Shown: one piece after another, positions 1 to 6,688 of the stretch
Layout: each line of letters opens with the position of its first letter
How positions within the stretch are numbered: position 1 is the stretch's first letter
Assembly (NCBI GenBank): GCA_964555675.1
Contig: CAZKTU010000286.1
Span: forward strand, 1-7,555
From: CAIWXH01 sp964555675
GTDB taxonomy: Bacteria > Chloroflexota > Chloroflexia > Chloroflexales > Chloroflexaceae
DNA length: 7,555 bases
Direction: 5' to 3'
The notes under the pieces: model-generated
Told to the model about the DNA's origin: nothing
What the model saw: the letters and a program-made list of their open reading frames with translations, nothing else
The model's database searches: none
Program-made: the position numbers and the translations under genes

Positions 1-14
1 CGCTCGCGGGAGCG
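1..14 (-). terminator. Small stem-loop directly after the kinase operon
   Basis: The 14 bases just after the stop codon of the receiver-first kinase form a perfect 5-bp stem (CGCTC at 1-5, GAGCG at 10-14) with a 4-base loop. It could be the foot of an intrinsic terminator for the operon. The tail that would carry a T-run lies outside the window, so this cannot be decided here. Confidence 0.25.
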
Positions 15-1205
15 CTACGGCGCCGAGCTGCGCGGCAGCACCACCGTAAACACGCTACCCTTCCCGGGTACGCTGCGCACGCTGATCTGCCCCCCGTGGG
101 CCTCGACGGTGTGGCGCGCAATGGCCAGCCCCAGGCCCGCCCCGGGCCGGGTGAAGGTGTCGGGCTCATCGATGCGGTAGAAGGGCAAAAAGATCTTTTG
201 CAGGTGGTCGCGCTCGATCCCGGGGCCGCTGTCCTCGACCCGCATAATCAGGCGCGACGGCTCGTCGTGCAGCAGGAAGCGTACCCTGCCGCCCCGCGGC
301 GTGAACTTCATGGCGTTATCGAGCAGGGCCCGGGCCAGCTGCTCGAAGGCCTCGGGGTCGGCGAGGATGGGCAGGGCCTCGCCAGTGGCCAGTTCGAGAG
401 CCAGCCCGCCGTCCTCGGCCCGCTCGCGCATGGCCGCGAGGAGGGGGCGCAGGACCTCGAGCGGCCGCATCGAGCGCATACGCACGGCGCGGCCCCGCAG
501 CTCCTGGAAGTAGAGCAGGTTGTTGAGCTGCTGGGTGAGAGTCTCGCCGCTGCGCCGCATCACCCCGATCGCCTCGTGCTGGGGCTCGCTGAGCTGGCCG
601 AGCATGCCGCGGTCGAAGAGCTCGAGGTAGCCCATCAGCGAGGTCAGGGGCGTGCGCAGCTCGTGCGAGAGCGTCGAGAGGAACTGCCCCTTCAGTCGGT
701 CGAGCTCCTGCAGCTCGGCGTTAGCCGCGCTCAGCTCGAGCACGCGCTGCTCGAGCCGCTCGACCAGCTTCTGGCTGTAGGCCCGCAGCAGGTCGACCTC
801 CTCGGAAGGGGCCGAGACTGCCTCGCGCCGGCCGGCGATGAACTCGGCCACCAGCTCGGGCAGCCGCCGCGCGTCGATCGGCTTGACGATGTAGCCGTCG
901 CAGCCCGCCACCAGGGCCCGCTCGCGCGCCCCCGGGCTGCCGTCCGCGGTCAGGGCGACGATCGGCACCTGGCGCAGATGGGGCAGGCTGCGCATGCGAG
1001 TGGTGGTCTCGTAGCCGTCGAGCCCCGGGATGCCCAGGTCGACCAGGATCATGGCGGGCATCAACTCGCGGGCCAGGGCCAGGCCCTCGGGGCCGTCCTC
1101 GGCGATGGTCACCTGGTAGCCGCGGGCGCCGAGCACCCGCTGCACCAGGCGCTGGTTGTCGCGATTGTCTTCGACGTAGAGGATCCGCTGCTGCGCCTCG
1201 CTCAT
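15..1205 (-). CDS. Receiver-first hybrid histidine kinase (REC-coiled coil-HisKA-HATPase_c)
   Basis: Cytoplasmic two-component protein of 396 residues with no signal peptide or membrane helix. Residues about 7-122 are a receiver domain: acidic pocket E12/D13, phospho-acceptor D56 (VDLGIPGLDG), T86 in ALTAD and K108 in VKP. Residues about 135-175 look like a coiled coil. A HisKA domain follows with H181 in SHELRTPL. The HATPase_c domain has the N box (N297 in DNAMKF), the G1 box (D325 in EDSGPGI) and the G2 box (GAGLGL, about 355-360). All catalytic residues are present, so both phosphotransfer modules should work. The start is set by GGAGG at 1215-1219 on the minus strand, 9 nt before ATG. 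It lies 23 bp behind the membrane kinase and is probably co-transcribed. Inference: the receiver takes phosphate from another kinase, most simply its neighbour, and tunes this kinase's activity. The downstream target is not visible here. Confidence 0.93.
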   Translation of the reverse strand: MSEAQQRILYVEDNRDNQRLVQRVLGARGYQVTIAEDGPEGLALARELMPAMILVDLGIPGLDGYETTTRMRSLPHLRQVPIVALTADGSPGARERALVAGCDGYIVKPIDARRLPELVAEFIAGRREAVSAPSEEVDLLRAYSQKLVERLEQRVLELSAANAELQELDRLKGQFLSTLSHELRTPLTSLMGYLELFDRGMLGQLSEPQHEAIGVMRRSGETLTQQLNNLLYFQELRGRAVRMRSMRPLEVLRPLLAAMRERAEDGGLALELATGEALPILADPEAFEQLARALLDNAMKFTPRGGRVRFLLHDEPSRLIMRVEDSGPGIERDHLQKIFLPFYRIDEPDTFTRPGAGLGLAIARHTVEAHGGQISVRSVPGKGSVFTVVLPRSSAP

Positions 1206-1214
1206 AGGACGGGG

Positions 1215-1219
1215 CCTCC
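1215..1219 (-). promoter_or_regulatory. Ribosome binding site of the receiver-first kinase
   Basis: GGAGG on the minus strand lies 9 nt before the ATG at 1205, in the 23-bp gap after the TAG stop of the upstream kinase (1229-1231). It supports the chosen start and independent translation initiation of the second operon gene. Confidence 0.7.
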
Positions 1220-1228
1220 GGGCCGCTG

Positions 1229-3883
1229 CTATGCTGTCGTAATTCGTCCGTCGATGATCATCGGCAGGCCCAGGGGCGTCAGACCCTCGTCGAGCGGCTC
1301 GGGCTGCCTGGCCGCGAGGGGCAGCGTGAAGCTGAAGGTGCTGCCCTCGCCGGGGCTGCTCTCGAGCCAGATGCGGCCGCGCTGCGCCTCAACCAGTTTG
1401 CGGGCGATCGCCAGGCCGAGCCCCGTGCCGTTGACCCGCGAGCGCCGCCCGTGGATCTGCACGAACTCGCGGAAGACCTCGGCGTGGCGTTCGGCGGGGA
1501 TGCCGATGCCTGTGTCGGAGACCCGCACCACCACATAGGGCGCGATATGGCCGCTCTCGCTCACCTCGTCGATCGTGGCGGCGCTGACCGTGATCGTGCC
1601 GCGCTCGGTGAACTTAACGGCGTTCGAGAGCAGGTTCAGCAGAATCTGGCGTACCCGATCCCCATCGGCCGAAACGAGCGGCAGGTCGGGCGCCAGGTCG
1701 TAGCTGACCGCCACCGGGCGGGCCCGCACGATGCCCTGCACCGTGTCGACCACATCGCCGATCAGCGGCCGCAGATCGAGCGGGCAGATCTCCATCTGCA
1801 GGTGCCCGGCCTCGATGCGCGCCAGGTCGAGCAGCTCGTTGATCAGGTGCAGCAGGAAGCGCCCGTTGCGGTTGATGCTCTGCAGATCCTCGCGCTGCGC
1901 GACCGTCAGCGGGCCGTCCAGGTCGTCGAGCATGACGGTGCTGAAGCCAATAATCGCGTTGAGCGGGGTGCGCAGCTCGTGTGAGAGACTGGCGAGGAAG
2001 TCGGTTTTGCGCTTGTCGGCCAGCTGGGCCTGGGCCAGAGCGGCCCGCAACTCCTCGGTGCGCCGGGCCACCTGGCGCTCGAGGTCGCTGTAGAGCTGCA
2101 CATTCTGAATGGTCAGGCCAACCATGCCCGCGAAGGTCAGCAGGCGGCCCGCATCCTCGGCCACAATCGCGCGGTGGCTGAGGTTGCAGTCGGCCGAGAG
2201 CAGCCCGATCGGCCGGCCCTCGCGCCCGAAGATCGGCACCTGCACGTACGACTGGCTGGCCGAGGCGGCCTGCTTGCGCGGCTCGACGCCGGGGTGGGCC
2301 CATGGGTTGTCGACGATGATCGCCTTGCCGCTGCGGATCACATCGGCTTCGACGGTGCTCCCGTTGACCCGCAAGGGGTTGCTGTTGGCGACCTCCATAA
2401 AATAGCGCGCCTGGGCCTCGCCGCCCGGCCCGAACGAGGCCGCCACCACGCGCAGCTGCTGGCCCTCGATCAGGTAGAGCACCGCCCGATCGAAGCCGAA
2501 GCGGTCGCAGATCGCGCGGGGGATGGCCCGCAGCAGCTGGGGCAGCTGGAGAATACCCTTCAGCTCGTTCGAGACGGTGTTGAGGTCGGCGAGCTGGCGG
2601 GCGCTGTCCTCGAGCTCGTTGAGCTTGCCCTGGAGCGCGTCGGACATGCCGTTGAAGGCCTCGGCCAGCTGGCCGATCTCGTCGCGCCCGGCGGGGGGGA
2701 GGCGCCGCCCGAGGTCGCCGCCCGCCACGGCCTGCACGCCAGCGTGAACGGCCCTGATGCGGCGCGAGAAGGACATACTCAGGATCAGGCCGAGGATGCT
2801 GATCACCAGCCCAAGGCCTAGGAGTAACAAGACCAACTGCCGCTGCAGCTGGTCCTGACGCTCGCCGATGCGCTGGCCGGTGATCAGGGCCGGCCTGGTC
2901 ACCTGGTCTGCGGGGATGACCAGGGCCACGCTCCAGCCGGCGCTCGGGATGGGCGAGTAGGCGATATACGAGGGCTGATCCTCGTAGTCGATCAGCGTGA
3001 CGCCCATCTCGCGCCGGGCCATGGCCGCGGCAATCTCGCGCAGGGCGGGGCTCGGCGAGGCGCCCAGGTTCTCGCCGCGGAAGGGCTCATCCCAGCTGCG
3101 GCCTCTGGCCTCGAGGTCGGGGCGCACAATCACGTCGCCCGCCTCGTTGACGAGCAGCGCGATGCCCTGCTCGCCGATATCGAGAGTCAGCAGGTCCTGC
3201 TGAATCGTGCGCAGCAGCAGGTCGAAGGCCGCCACACCGATGAAGCGGCCCTCGCCGTCGTAGAGCGGGGTCGCGCAGGTAGTGGTCAGGTCGCCGGTGT
3301 TGGCGTCAACATAGGTGTCAGTCCAGACCGTCTCGCCGCGCTGGCGGGCGGCAATATACCAGGGGCGCGTGCGCGGGTCGAAGGGCTGGATCTTCAGCAG
3401 CGCGTCGATCACGCTGTCGTTATCGAAGGCGATCACGCCGCCCTGGTCGAGGGCGACATAGCCGATGCTCACCAGCTCGTTCGAGCGGACGCCGGCGCGC
3501 AAGAGCGGGATCAGGTGCTGGGCGAAGGCGACCTGAGGGCTGTTGGCCGCCAGCAGCTCGGGGGAGGGGGCGGGGGCGACCCACACGCGCTCGCCGGTGA
3601 AGGGGTGCTCCTCGCTCTGGTAGTTAGCCGCGGCGTAGGCGGCCACCGTCTCGACCTGCTGCTCGATCGCGGCCAGGGCCGCGTCGTAGAGGGCGGCCTT
3701 GTCGGCCGCGCGTCTGGCGAGGTTCTCTTCGGCCTGGGCGCGCAGGGCGGTCGTGCCCTCGTCGACGGCGGTGGCGCGGGCGCGGTCGAGCCCGGCTACG
3801 CCGAGCCAGCCCACTAACAACAGCGGCGGCAGGGCCAGGCTGAGGAGCAGGACGAGAATCTTCTGCTGGATGCTGGTGCGCAT
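1229..3883 (-). CDS. Membrane sensor histidine kinase (dCache-HAMP-GAF-HisKA-HATPase_c)
   Basis: Inner-membrane sensor kinase of 884 residues. TM1 is about residues 8-31. The extracytoplasmic part, about 32-345, resembles a double-Cache domain: RPWYIAAR (R173, W175, Y176), TDTYVD (Y191, D193) and AAFDL (D221). TM2 is about 349-371. A HAMP domain (372-424) contains DEIGQL. A helical stretch leads to a GAF domain (about 447-597), then a coiled coil (598-625). HisKA has H635 in SHELRTPL. HATPase_c has N754 (SNAVKF), D790 (DTGIGI) and the GTGLGL box at 819-824. A 28-residue tail of unknown role ends the protein. All kinase residues are intact. No clear Shine-Dalgarno precedes the ATG, but the signal-anchor begins right after it, which supports the start. 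It is first in the operon with the receiver-first kinase and divergent from argS. The ligand is unknown; residues typical of amino-acid-binding dCache domains are nearly all present. Confidence 0.94.
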   Translation of the reverse strand: MRTSIQQKILVLLLSLALPPLLLVGWLGVAGLDRARATAVDEGTTALRAQAEENLARRAADKAALYDAALAAIEQQVETVAAYAAANYQSEEHPFTGERVWVAPAPSPELLAANSPQVAFAQHLIPLLRAGVRSNELVSIGYVALDQGGVIAFDNDSVIDALLKIQPFDPRTRPWYIAARQRGETVWTDTYVDANTGDLTTTCATPLYDGEGRFIGVAAFDLLLRTIQQDLLTLDIGEQGIALLVNEAGDVIVRPDLEARGRSWDEPFRGENLGASPSPALREIAAAMARREMGVTLIDYEDQPSYIAYSPIPSAGWSVALVIPADQVTRPALITGQRIGERQDQLQRQLVLLLLGLGLVISILGLILSMSFSRRIRAVHAGVQAVAGGDLGRRLPPAGRDEIGQLAEAFNGMSDALQGKLNELEDSARQLADLNTVSNELKGILQLPQLLRAIPRAICDRFGFDRAVLYLIEGQQLRVVAASFGPGGEAQARYFMEVANSNPLRVNGSTVEADVIRSGKAIIVDNPWAHPGVEPRKQAASASQSYVQVPIFGREGRPIGLLSADCNLSHRAIVAEDAGRLLTFAGMVGLTIQNVQLYSDLERQVARRTEELRAALAQAQLADKRKTDFLASLSHELRTPLNAIIGFSTVMLDDLDGPLTVAQREDLQSINRNGRFLLHLINELLDLARIEAGHLQMEICPLDLRPLIGDVVDTVQGIVRARPVAVSYDLAPDLPLVSADGDRVRQILLNLLSNAVKFTERGTITVSAATIDEVSESGHIAPYVVVRVSDTGIGIPAERHAEVFREFVQIHGRRSRVNGTGLGLAIARKLVEAQRGRIWLESSPGEGSTFSFTLPLAARQPEPLDEGLTPLGLPMIIDGRITTA

Positions 3884-3892
3884 GCCGTGGCG

Positions 3893-3912
3893 CTTTGCAA
3901 CGCGTTAGAAAG
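3893..3912. promoter_or_regulatory. 20-bp imperfect palindrome in the kinase leader, possible operator
   Basis: The sequence CTTT-gc-AACGCGTT-ag-AAAG is a dyad centred between 3902 and 3903. Its inner 8 bp (AACGCGTT, 3899-3906) and outer 4-bp arms match perfectly; only two positions per half differ. It sits between the predicted kinase promoters and the kinase ATG at 3883, where a repressor could block transcription. It has no loop, so it fits a DNA site better than an RNA hairpin. No regulator can be named. Confidence 0.3.
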
Positions 3913-3932
3913 GGCCAGGGTCGTCTCTAGCC

Positions 3933-3961
3933 ATAGTAGCAGGCGCGCTGAGGGGCTGCAA
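3933..3961 (-). promoter_or_regulatory. Candidate sigma70-type promoter of the kinase operon (proximal)
   Basis: On the minus strand TTGCAG (3961-3956) is followed after 17 bp by TACTAT (3938-3933). The -10 is preceded by TGC, giving an extended -10 element. It matches 3 of 6 at -35 and 4 of 6 at -10. Transcription would start near 3926, leaving a leader of about 43 nt. Confidence 0.4.
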
Positions 3962-3988
3962 TTACAGAAGATTAAGGTCGCGTGACAG
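3961..3988 (-). promoter_or_regulatory. Candidate sigma70-type promoter of the kinase operon (distal)
   Basis: On the minus strand CTGTCA (3988-3983) is followed after 16 bp by TGTAAT (3966-3961), matching 4 of 6 and 5 of 6 of the consensus boxes. It is an alternative or second start upstream of the proximal promoter and shares one base with it. Confidence 0.35.
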
Positions 3989-4016
3989 GGGGCTGAGAGT
4001 CGGCCCACAGGCCTAT

Positions 4017-4045
4017 TTGCGCCGTCGGGTCAGGGGCCTTATACT
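4017..4045 (+). promoter_or_regulatory. Predicted sigma70-type promoter of argS
   Basis: TTGCGC (4017-4022), a 17-bp spacer and TATACT (4040-4045) match the -35 and -10 boxes at 3 of 6 and 5 of 6 positions with ideal spacing. Transcription would start near 4052, giving a leader of about 45 nt before the argS ATG. It would serve argS and the coupled phosphatase gene. Confidence 0.55.
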
Positions 4046-4064
4046 GGCCATAGAGCGTGCTGCG

Positions 4065-4080
4065 CCGCGCCGGAGCGCGG
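4065..4080 (+). promoter_or_regulatory. GC hairpin in the argS leader
   Basis: CCGCGC (4065-4070) and GCGCGG (4075-4080) form a perfect 6-bp stem with loop CGGA. It ends 5 nt before the ribosome binding site GGGAG, so it would be in the leader RNA and could affect initiation or mRNA stability. It is far too small for a T-box or a known riboswitch. In sequence this rich in GC a 6-bp stem may be chance. Confidence 0.35.
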
Positions 4081-4085
4081 AATCT

Positions 4086-4090
4086 GGGAG
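4086..4090 (+). promoter_or_regulatory. Ribosome binding site of argS
   Basis: GGGAG lies 6 nt before the ATG at 4097 and fixes the argS start. The resulting N-terminus aligns with the usual beginning of the synthetase's N-terminal additional domain. Confidence 0.65.
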
Positions 4091-4096
4091 CGACGA

Positions 4097-5842
4097 ATGG
4101 ACTACGCCCTCGAGCGATTTACCAATGAGGTCAGACAGGCCATTGCGGCCACCGGCCGCGTGCCCGCCGGCCTGATCGAGCTGACCACCCCCAAGCCCAA
4201 CATCCCGGCCGACCTGGCCTTCCCGGCCTTCAGGGCCGCCAAAGAGCTCGGCGTCGCGCCGCCCCAGCTGGCCGCCGAGCTGGCCGCGGCGATCACGCCC
4301 GACCCCGCCTCGCTGATTGGCGCGGTCTCGGCCGCCGGGCCCTTCCTCAACTTCAGCATGCGCGCCGAGGCGCTGGCCCCCGCCGTGGTCGGCGAGATCC
4401 AGTCCGCCGGCGAGGCCTACGGCCGCCAGGCCGACGGCGCCGGCAAGCGCATGGTGGTCGACTACTCGGCCCCGAATATCGCCAAGCGCATGCACGTGGG
4501 CCATATCCGCTCGACGATCATCGGCCAGGCGATCGTCAATATCTACCGGGCCCTCGGCTACGAGGTGATCGGCGATAACCACCTGGGCGACTGGGGCAAG
4601 CAGTTCGGCGTGGTCCTCGCCGCCGTCGAGCGCGAGGGCAAGCCCACTGCCGCCGGCGAGACCGCCCTCGAGGAGCTCGAGGGCCAGTACTCGCGCTACA
4701 CCAACGCGATGAAAGAGGACCCCGCCCTCGACGAGCAGGCCCGCCGCTGGTCGCTGCGCCTCGAGCAGGGCGACCCCGGGGCCCGCGAGCTCTGGCAGTG
4801 GAGCGTCGACCTGACGATGGCCGCCGCCCAGCGCAACTACGACCGCCTGGGCGTGCATATCGACCACGCCTACGGCGAGAGCTTCTACGAGCCGATGCTG
4901 GCCGGCGTCATCCAGGACGCCCTCGACAAGGGTGTGGCCTTCCGCGACGCCGGCGGCGCCGTGGTGGTCGAGAACCTCGAGAACTTGCCGACCTTCTTGC
5001 TGCAGCGCAGCGACGGCGGCACGCTCTATATGACCCGCGACGTGGCGACGGTGCTGTTCCGCACCCGCGAGTTCAGCCCGGCGCAGATCGTCTATGTGAT
5101 CGGCGAGCCCCAGGCCCTGCATATGCGCCAGCTCTTCGCCCTCGTGCGCGCCCTCGGCTATACGCCCGAGGTCGAGCTGAACCACGTGGCCTTCGGCACG
5201 GTCTTCGACGCCAGCGGCCAGCCCCTCTCGACCCGGCGCGGCAATATGGTCTACCTCGAGGCCCTGCTCGACGAGGCCGTCTCGCGCGCGCGCGAGGTGG
5301 TCGACCGCAAGAACGCCGACCTGCCCGAGGCCGAGAAGCAGGACGTGGCCGAGGCCGTCGGAGTGGGCGCCGTGGTCTACAACGACCTCTACCAGGACCC
5401 CAAGCGCAACATCACCCTCGACTGGGAGCGCATGCTCGCCACCGAGGGCAACAGCGCCACCTACCTGCAGTACTCCCACGCCCGCTGCCGCTCGATCCTG
5501 CGCCGCGCCGCGGAGGAGGAGGGCGCCGGGGCGGCTCGGCACGAGGCCGGTTCGGCCGACCTGCAGCTGCTCGTCCACCCCTCCGAGACGCGCTTGCTCA
5601 AGCACCTGGCGCGCCTGCCCGAGGCCGTGCGCGAGGCCGGGGCCCGCTACGCGCCCTTCGTAATCGCCGACTGGTGCTACACCACGGCCCGCGAGTTCGG
5701 GGTCTTCTTCGAGCAATGCCCGGTGCTCAAGGCCGCCTCGCCCGAGCTGCGCGCCGCCCGCCTGGCCCTCGTCGCGGCCACGGCGACCGCCCTCAAGAGC
5801 GGCCTGGCCCTGCTGTCGATCAGGGCCCCGGAGAGGATGTAA
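4097..5842 (+). CDS. argS: Arginyl-tRNA synthetase (class Ia)
   Basis: Cytoplasmic enzyme that charges tRNA-Arg with arginine using ATP. The 581 residues match the usual bacterial length of about 550-600. The N-terminal additional domain (about 3-88) contacts the tRNA elbow. The catalytic Rossmann core carries the family signature YSAPNIAKRMHVGHIRST (123-140), with the HIGH motif as HVGH (133-136). The element in place of KMSKS is LSTRRGN (377-383), the non-lysine form common in this family. The DGGTLYMTRDVA stretch (306-317) is also typical. The C-terminal DALR-type anticodon-binding domain (about 455-581) starts near ATYLQYSHAR and ends in APERM, the standard ArgS terminus. Nothing is missing or broken. 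The gene has its own predicted promoter and overlaps the next start by one base, so the phosphatase depends on its transcript. It is divergent from the kinase operon. Confidence 0.98.
   Translation: MDYALERFTNEVRQAIAATGRVPAGLIELTTPKPNIPADLAFPAFRAAKELGVAPPQLAAELAAAITPDPASLIGAVSAAGPFLNFSMRAEALAPAVVGEIQSAGEAYGRQADGAGKRMVVDYSAPNIAKRMHVGHIRSTIIGQAIVNIYRALGYEVIGDNHLGDWGKQFGVVLAAVEREGKPTAAGETALEELEGQYSRYTNAMKEDPALDEQARRWSLRLEQGDPGARELWQWSVDLTMAAAQRNYDRLGVHIDHAYGESFYEPMLAGVIQDALDKGVAFRDAGGAVVVENLENLPTFLLQRSDGGTLYMTRDVATVLFRTREFSPAQIVYVIGEPQALHMRQLFALVRALGYTPEVELNHVAFGTVFDASGQPLSTRRGNMVYLEALLDEAVSRAREVVDRKNADLPEAEKQDVAEAVGVGAVVYNDLYQDPKRNITLDWERMLATEGNSATYLQYSHARCRSILRRAAEEEGAGAARHEAGSADLQLLVHPSETRLLKHLARLPEAVREAGARYAPFVIADWCYTTAREFGVFFEQCPVLKAASPELRAARLALVAATATALKSGLALLSIRAPERM
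5281..5296. repeat. Perfect 16-bp palindrome with alternating CG run, inside argS
   Basis: CTCGCGCGCGCGCGAG is a perfect inverted repeat with six CG dinucleotides in a row. It codes for part of VSRARE in ArgS. Alternating CG can adopt Z-form DNA under supercoiling. It is most simply explained by the coding sequence. Confidence 0.5.
5830..5836 (+). promoter_or_regulatory. Ribosome binding site of the HAD phosphatase, inside the argS 3' end
   Basis: GGAGAGG lies 5 nt before the ATG at 5842, within the last codons of argS. Together with the TAATG overlap it decides the start of the phosphatase and implies translational coupling. Confidence 0.7.
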
Positions 5843-6633
5843 TGCTCGCCTTCAACACGATCAAGGCCGTCCTCTTCGATATGGACGGCGTGCTCTACCG
5901 CGGCCGCCAGGTGCTCGAAGGCGTTCACGAGCTGCTGACCTTCCTCGACGAGCGAGGTATCGGCTACGCCTGCATCACCAACAACGCCTCGATGACCCCG
6001 GGCCAGTACGAGGAGAAGCTGGCCGCAATGGGCGTGGCCATGCCCGGCGAGCGCGTCGTCACCTCGGCGATCGCCACAGCGCGCCACCTGCGGGCCGAGT
6101 TCCCGCGCGGCACCCGCGTCTTCGTCGTCGGTATGCGCGGCCTGCGCGAGGCCCTCTTCGACGACGGCCACTTCGTGGAGGACCACCACCTGCCCGAGCT
6201 GGTCGTCCAGGGCGCCGACTTCGAGCTGACCTACGAGACCCTGCGCAAAGCTACGCTGTTCATCCGCGGCGGCGCCGCCTTCGTCGCCACCAACCCCGAC
6301 CGCACCTTCCCCGCCGAGGAGGGCCTGATCCCCGGGGCGGGCGCGATCACGGCGGCGATCGTCGCGGCCACCGACAGTCAGCCCCTGGTCGTCGGCAAGC
6401 CCGCGCCCACGATGTTCTATGTGGCCGCCGCGATGCTGGGCGCCACCCCCGAGGCGACCCTGGTGATCGGCGACCGCCTCGACACCGATATCGCCGGGGC
6501 CGTCGCGGCCGGCATGCCCTCGGCCCTGGTGCTCACGGGGGTCAGCGGTCGCGAAGAAGCCGAGGCCGGGCCCGTGCGCCCCACGGCCATCTACACCGAC
6601 CTGCCCGAGCTGCTGCGGGCCTGGCGCGGCTAA
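5842..6633 (+). CDS. HAD-superfamily phosphatase, NagD / 4-nitrophenylphosphatase type (subfamily IIA)
   Basis: Predicted cytoplasmic Mg-dependent phosphohydrolase of 263 residues, the usual size for this family. Motif I is FDMDGVLY, with nucleophile D13 and acid/base D15. Motif II is TNNAS (T46). The C2-type cap spans about 70-180 and includes GADFELTYETL, FVATNPDRTFP and GLIPGAGAI, all typical of NagD-like enzymes. Motif III is K186 in VGKP. Motif IV is GDRLDTDIAGA with D211 and D216. Relatives dephosphorylate small molecules such as nucleoside monophosphates, 4-nitrophenyl phosphate or 2-phosphoglycolate; the substrate cannot be read from the sequence. The same frame stays open upstream through argS to 4798, but that part is a proline/arginine-rich shadow of argS. 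The start at 5842 is chosen from the first HAD motif and the ribosome binding site. It is translated from the argS mRNA. Confidence 0.94.
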   Translation: MLAFNTIKAVLFDMDGVLYRGRQVLEGVHELLTFLDERGIGYACITNNASMTPGQYEEKLAAMGVAMPGERVVTSAIATARHLRAEFPRGTRVFVVGMRGLREALFDDGHFVEDHHLPELVVQGADFELTYETLRKATLFIRGGAAFVATNPDRTFPAEEGLIPGAGAITAAIVAATDSQPLVVGKPAPTMFYVAAAMLGATPEATLVIGDRLDTDIAGAVAAGMPSALVLTGVSGREEAEAGPVRPTAIYTDLPELLRAWRG

Positions 6634-6641
6634 CGGCGGGG

Positions 6642-6658
6642 CGGGCGAGCCTCGCCCG
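6642..6658 (+). terminator. GC stem-loop after the phosphatase gene, possible weak terminator
   Basis: CGGGCGA (6642-6648) pairs perfectly with TCGCCCG (6652-6658) around a GCC loop, 8 nt after the stop codon. Only three T follow (6662-6664), so it would be a weak intrinsic terminator or an mRNA 3' end stabiliser. The next gene starts 31 nt downstream and may still be read through. Confidence 0.4.
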
Positions 6659-6688
6659 GGCTTTCCCGCGCAAGTGATAACGAGCGTC

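Noticed and set aside
96..1538. A 480-codon open frame on the plus strand across the receiver-first kinase and the end of the membrane kinase.
   Set aside because: It runs antisense to two intact, well-conserved kinase genes and across their junction, and shows no recognisable motif. It is a compositional artefact.
1229..3883. The dCache-HAMP protein as a chemoreceptor.
   Set aside because: There is no methyl-accepting signalling domain. After HAMP come GAF, HisKA and HATPase_c, so it is a sensor kinase.
3884..4096. A T-box or riboswitch controlling argS.
   Set aside because: The predicted leader is only about 45 nt and has no T-box sequence, specifier stem or antiterminator pairing.
4013..5716. 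A 567-codon open frame antisense to argS.
   Set aside because: It mirrors the argS codons almost throughout. In GC-rich genes the opposite frame lacks stops because TTA, CTA and TCA are rare in the sense strand. Its protein is a low-complexity mix of G, A, L, V, H, D and E with no domain.
4798..5841. A long in-frame N-terminal extension of the phosphatase.
   Set aside because: It lies wholly inside argS in another frame, and the product is R/P/A-rich without domains. A good ribosome binding site and the HAD motif I place the true start at 5842.
4097..5842. A possibly defective ArgS because the KMSKS lysine motif is absent.
   Set aside because: Many arginyl-tRNA synthetases lack the canonical KMSKS and carry an LSTRxG-type element, as here. 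The HIGH motif and the C-terminal domain are intact.
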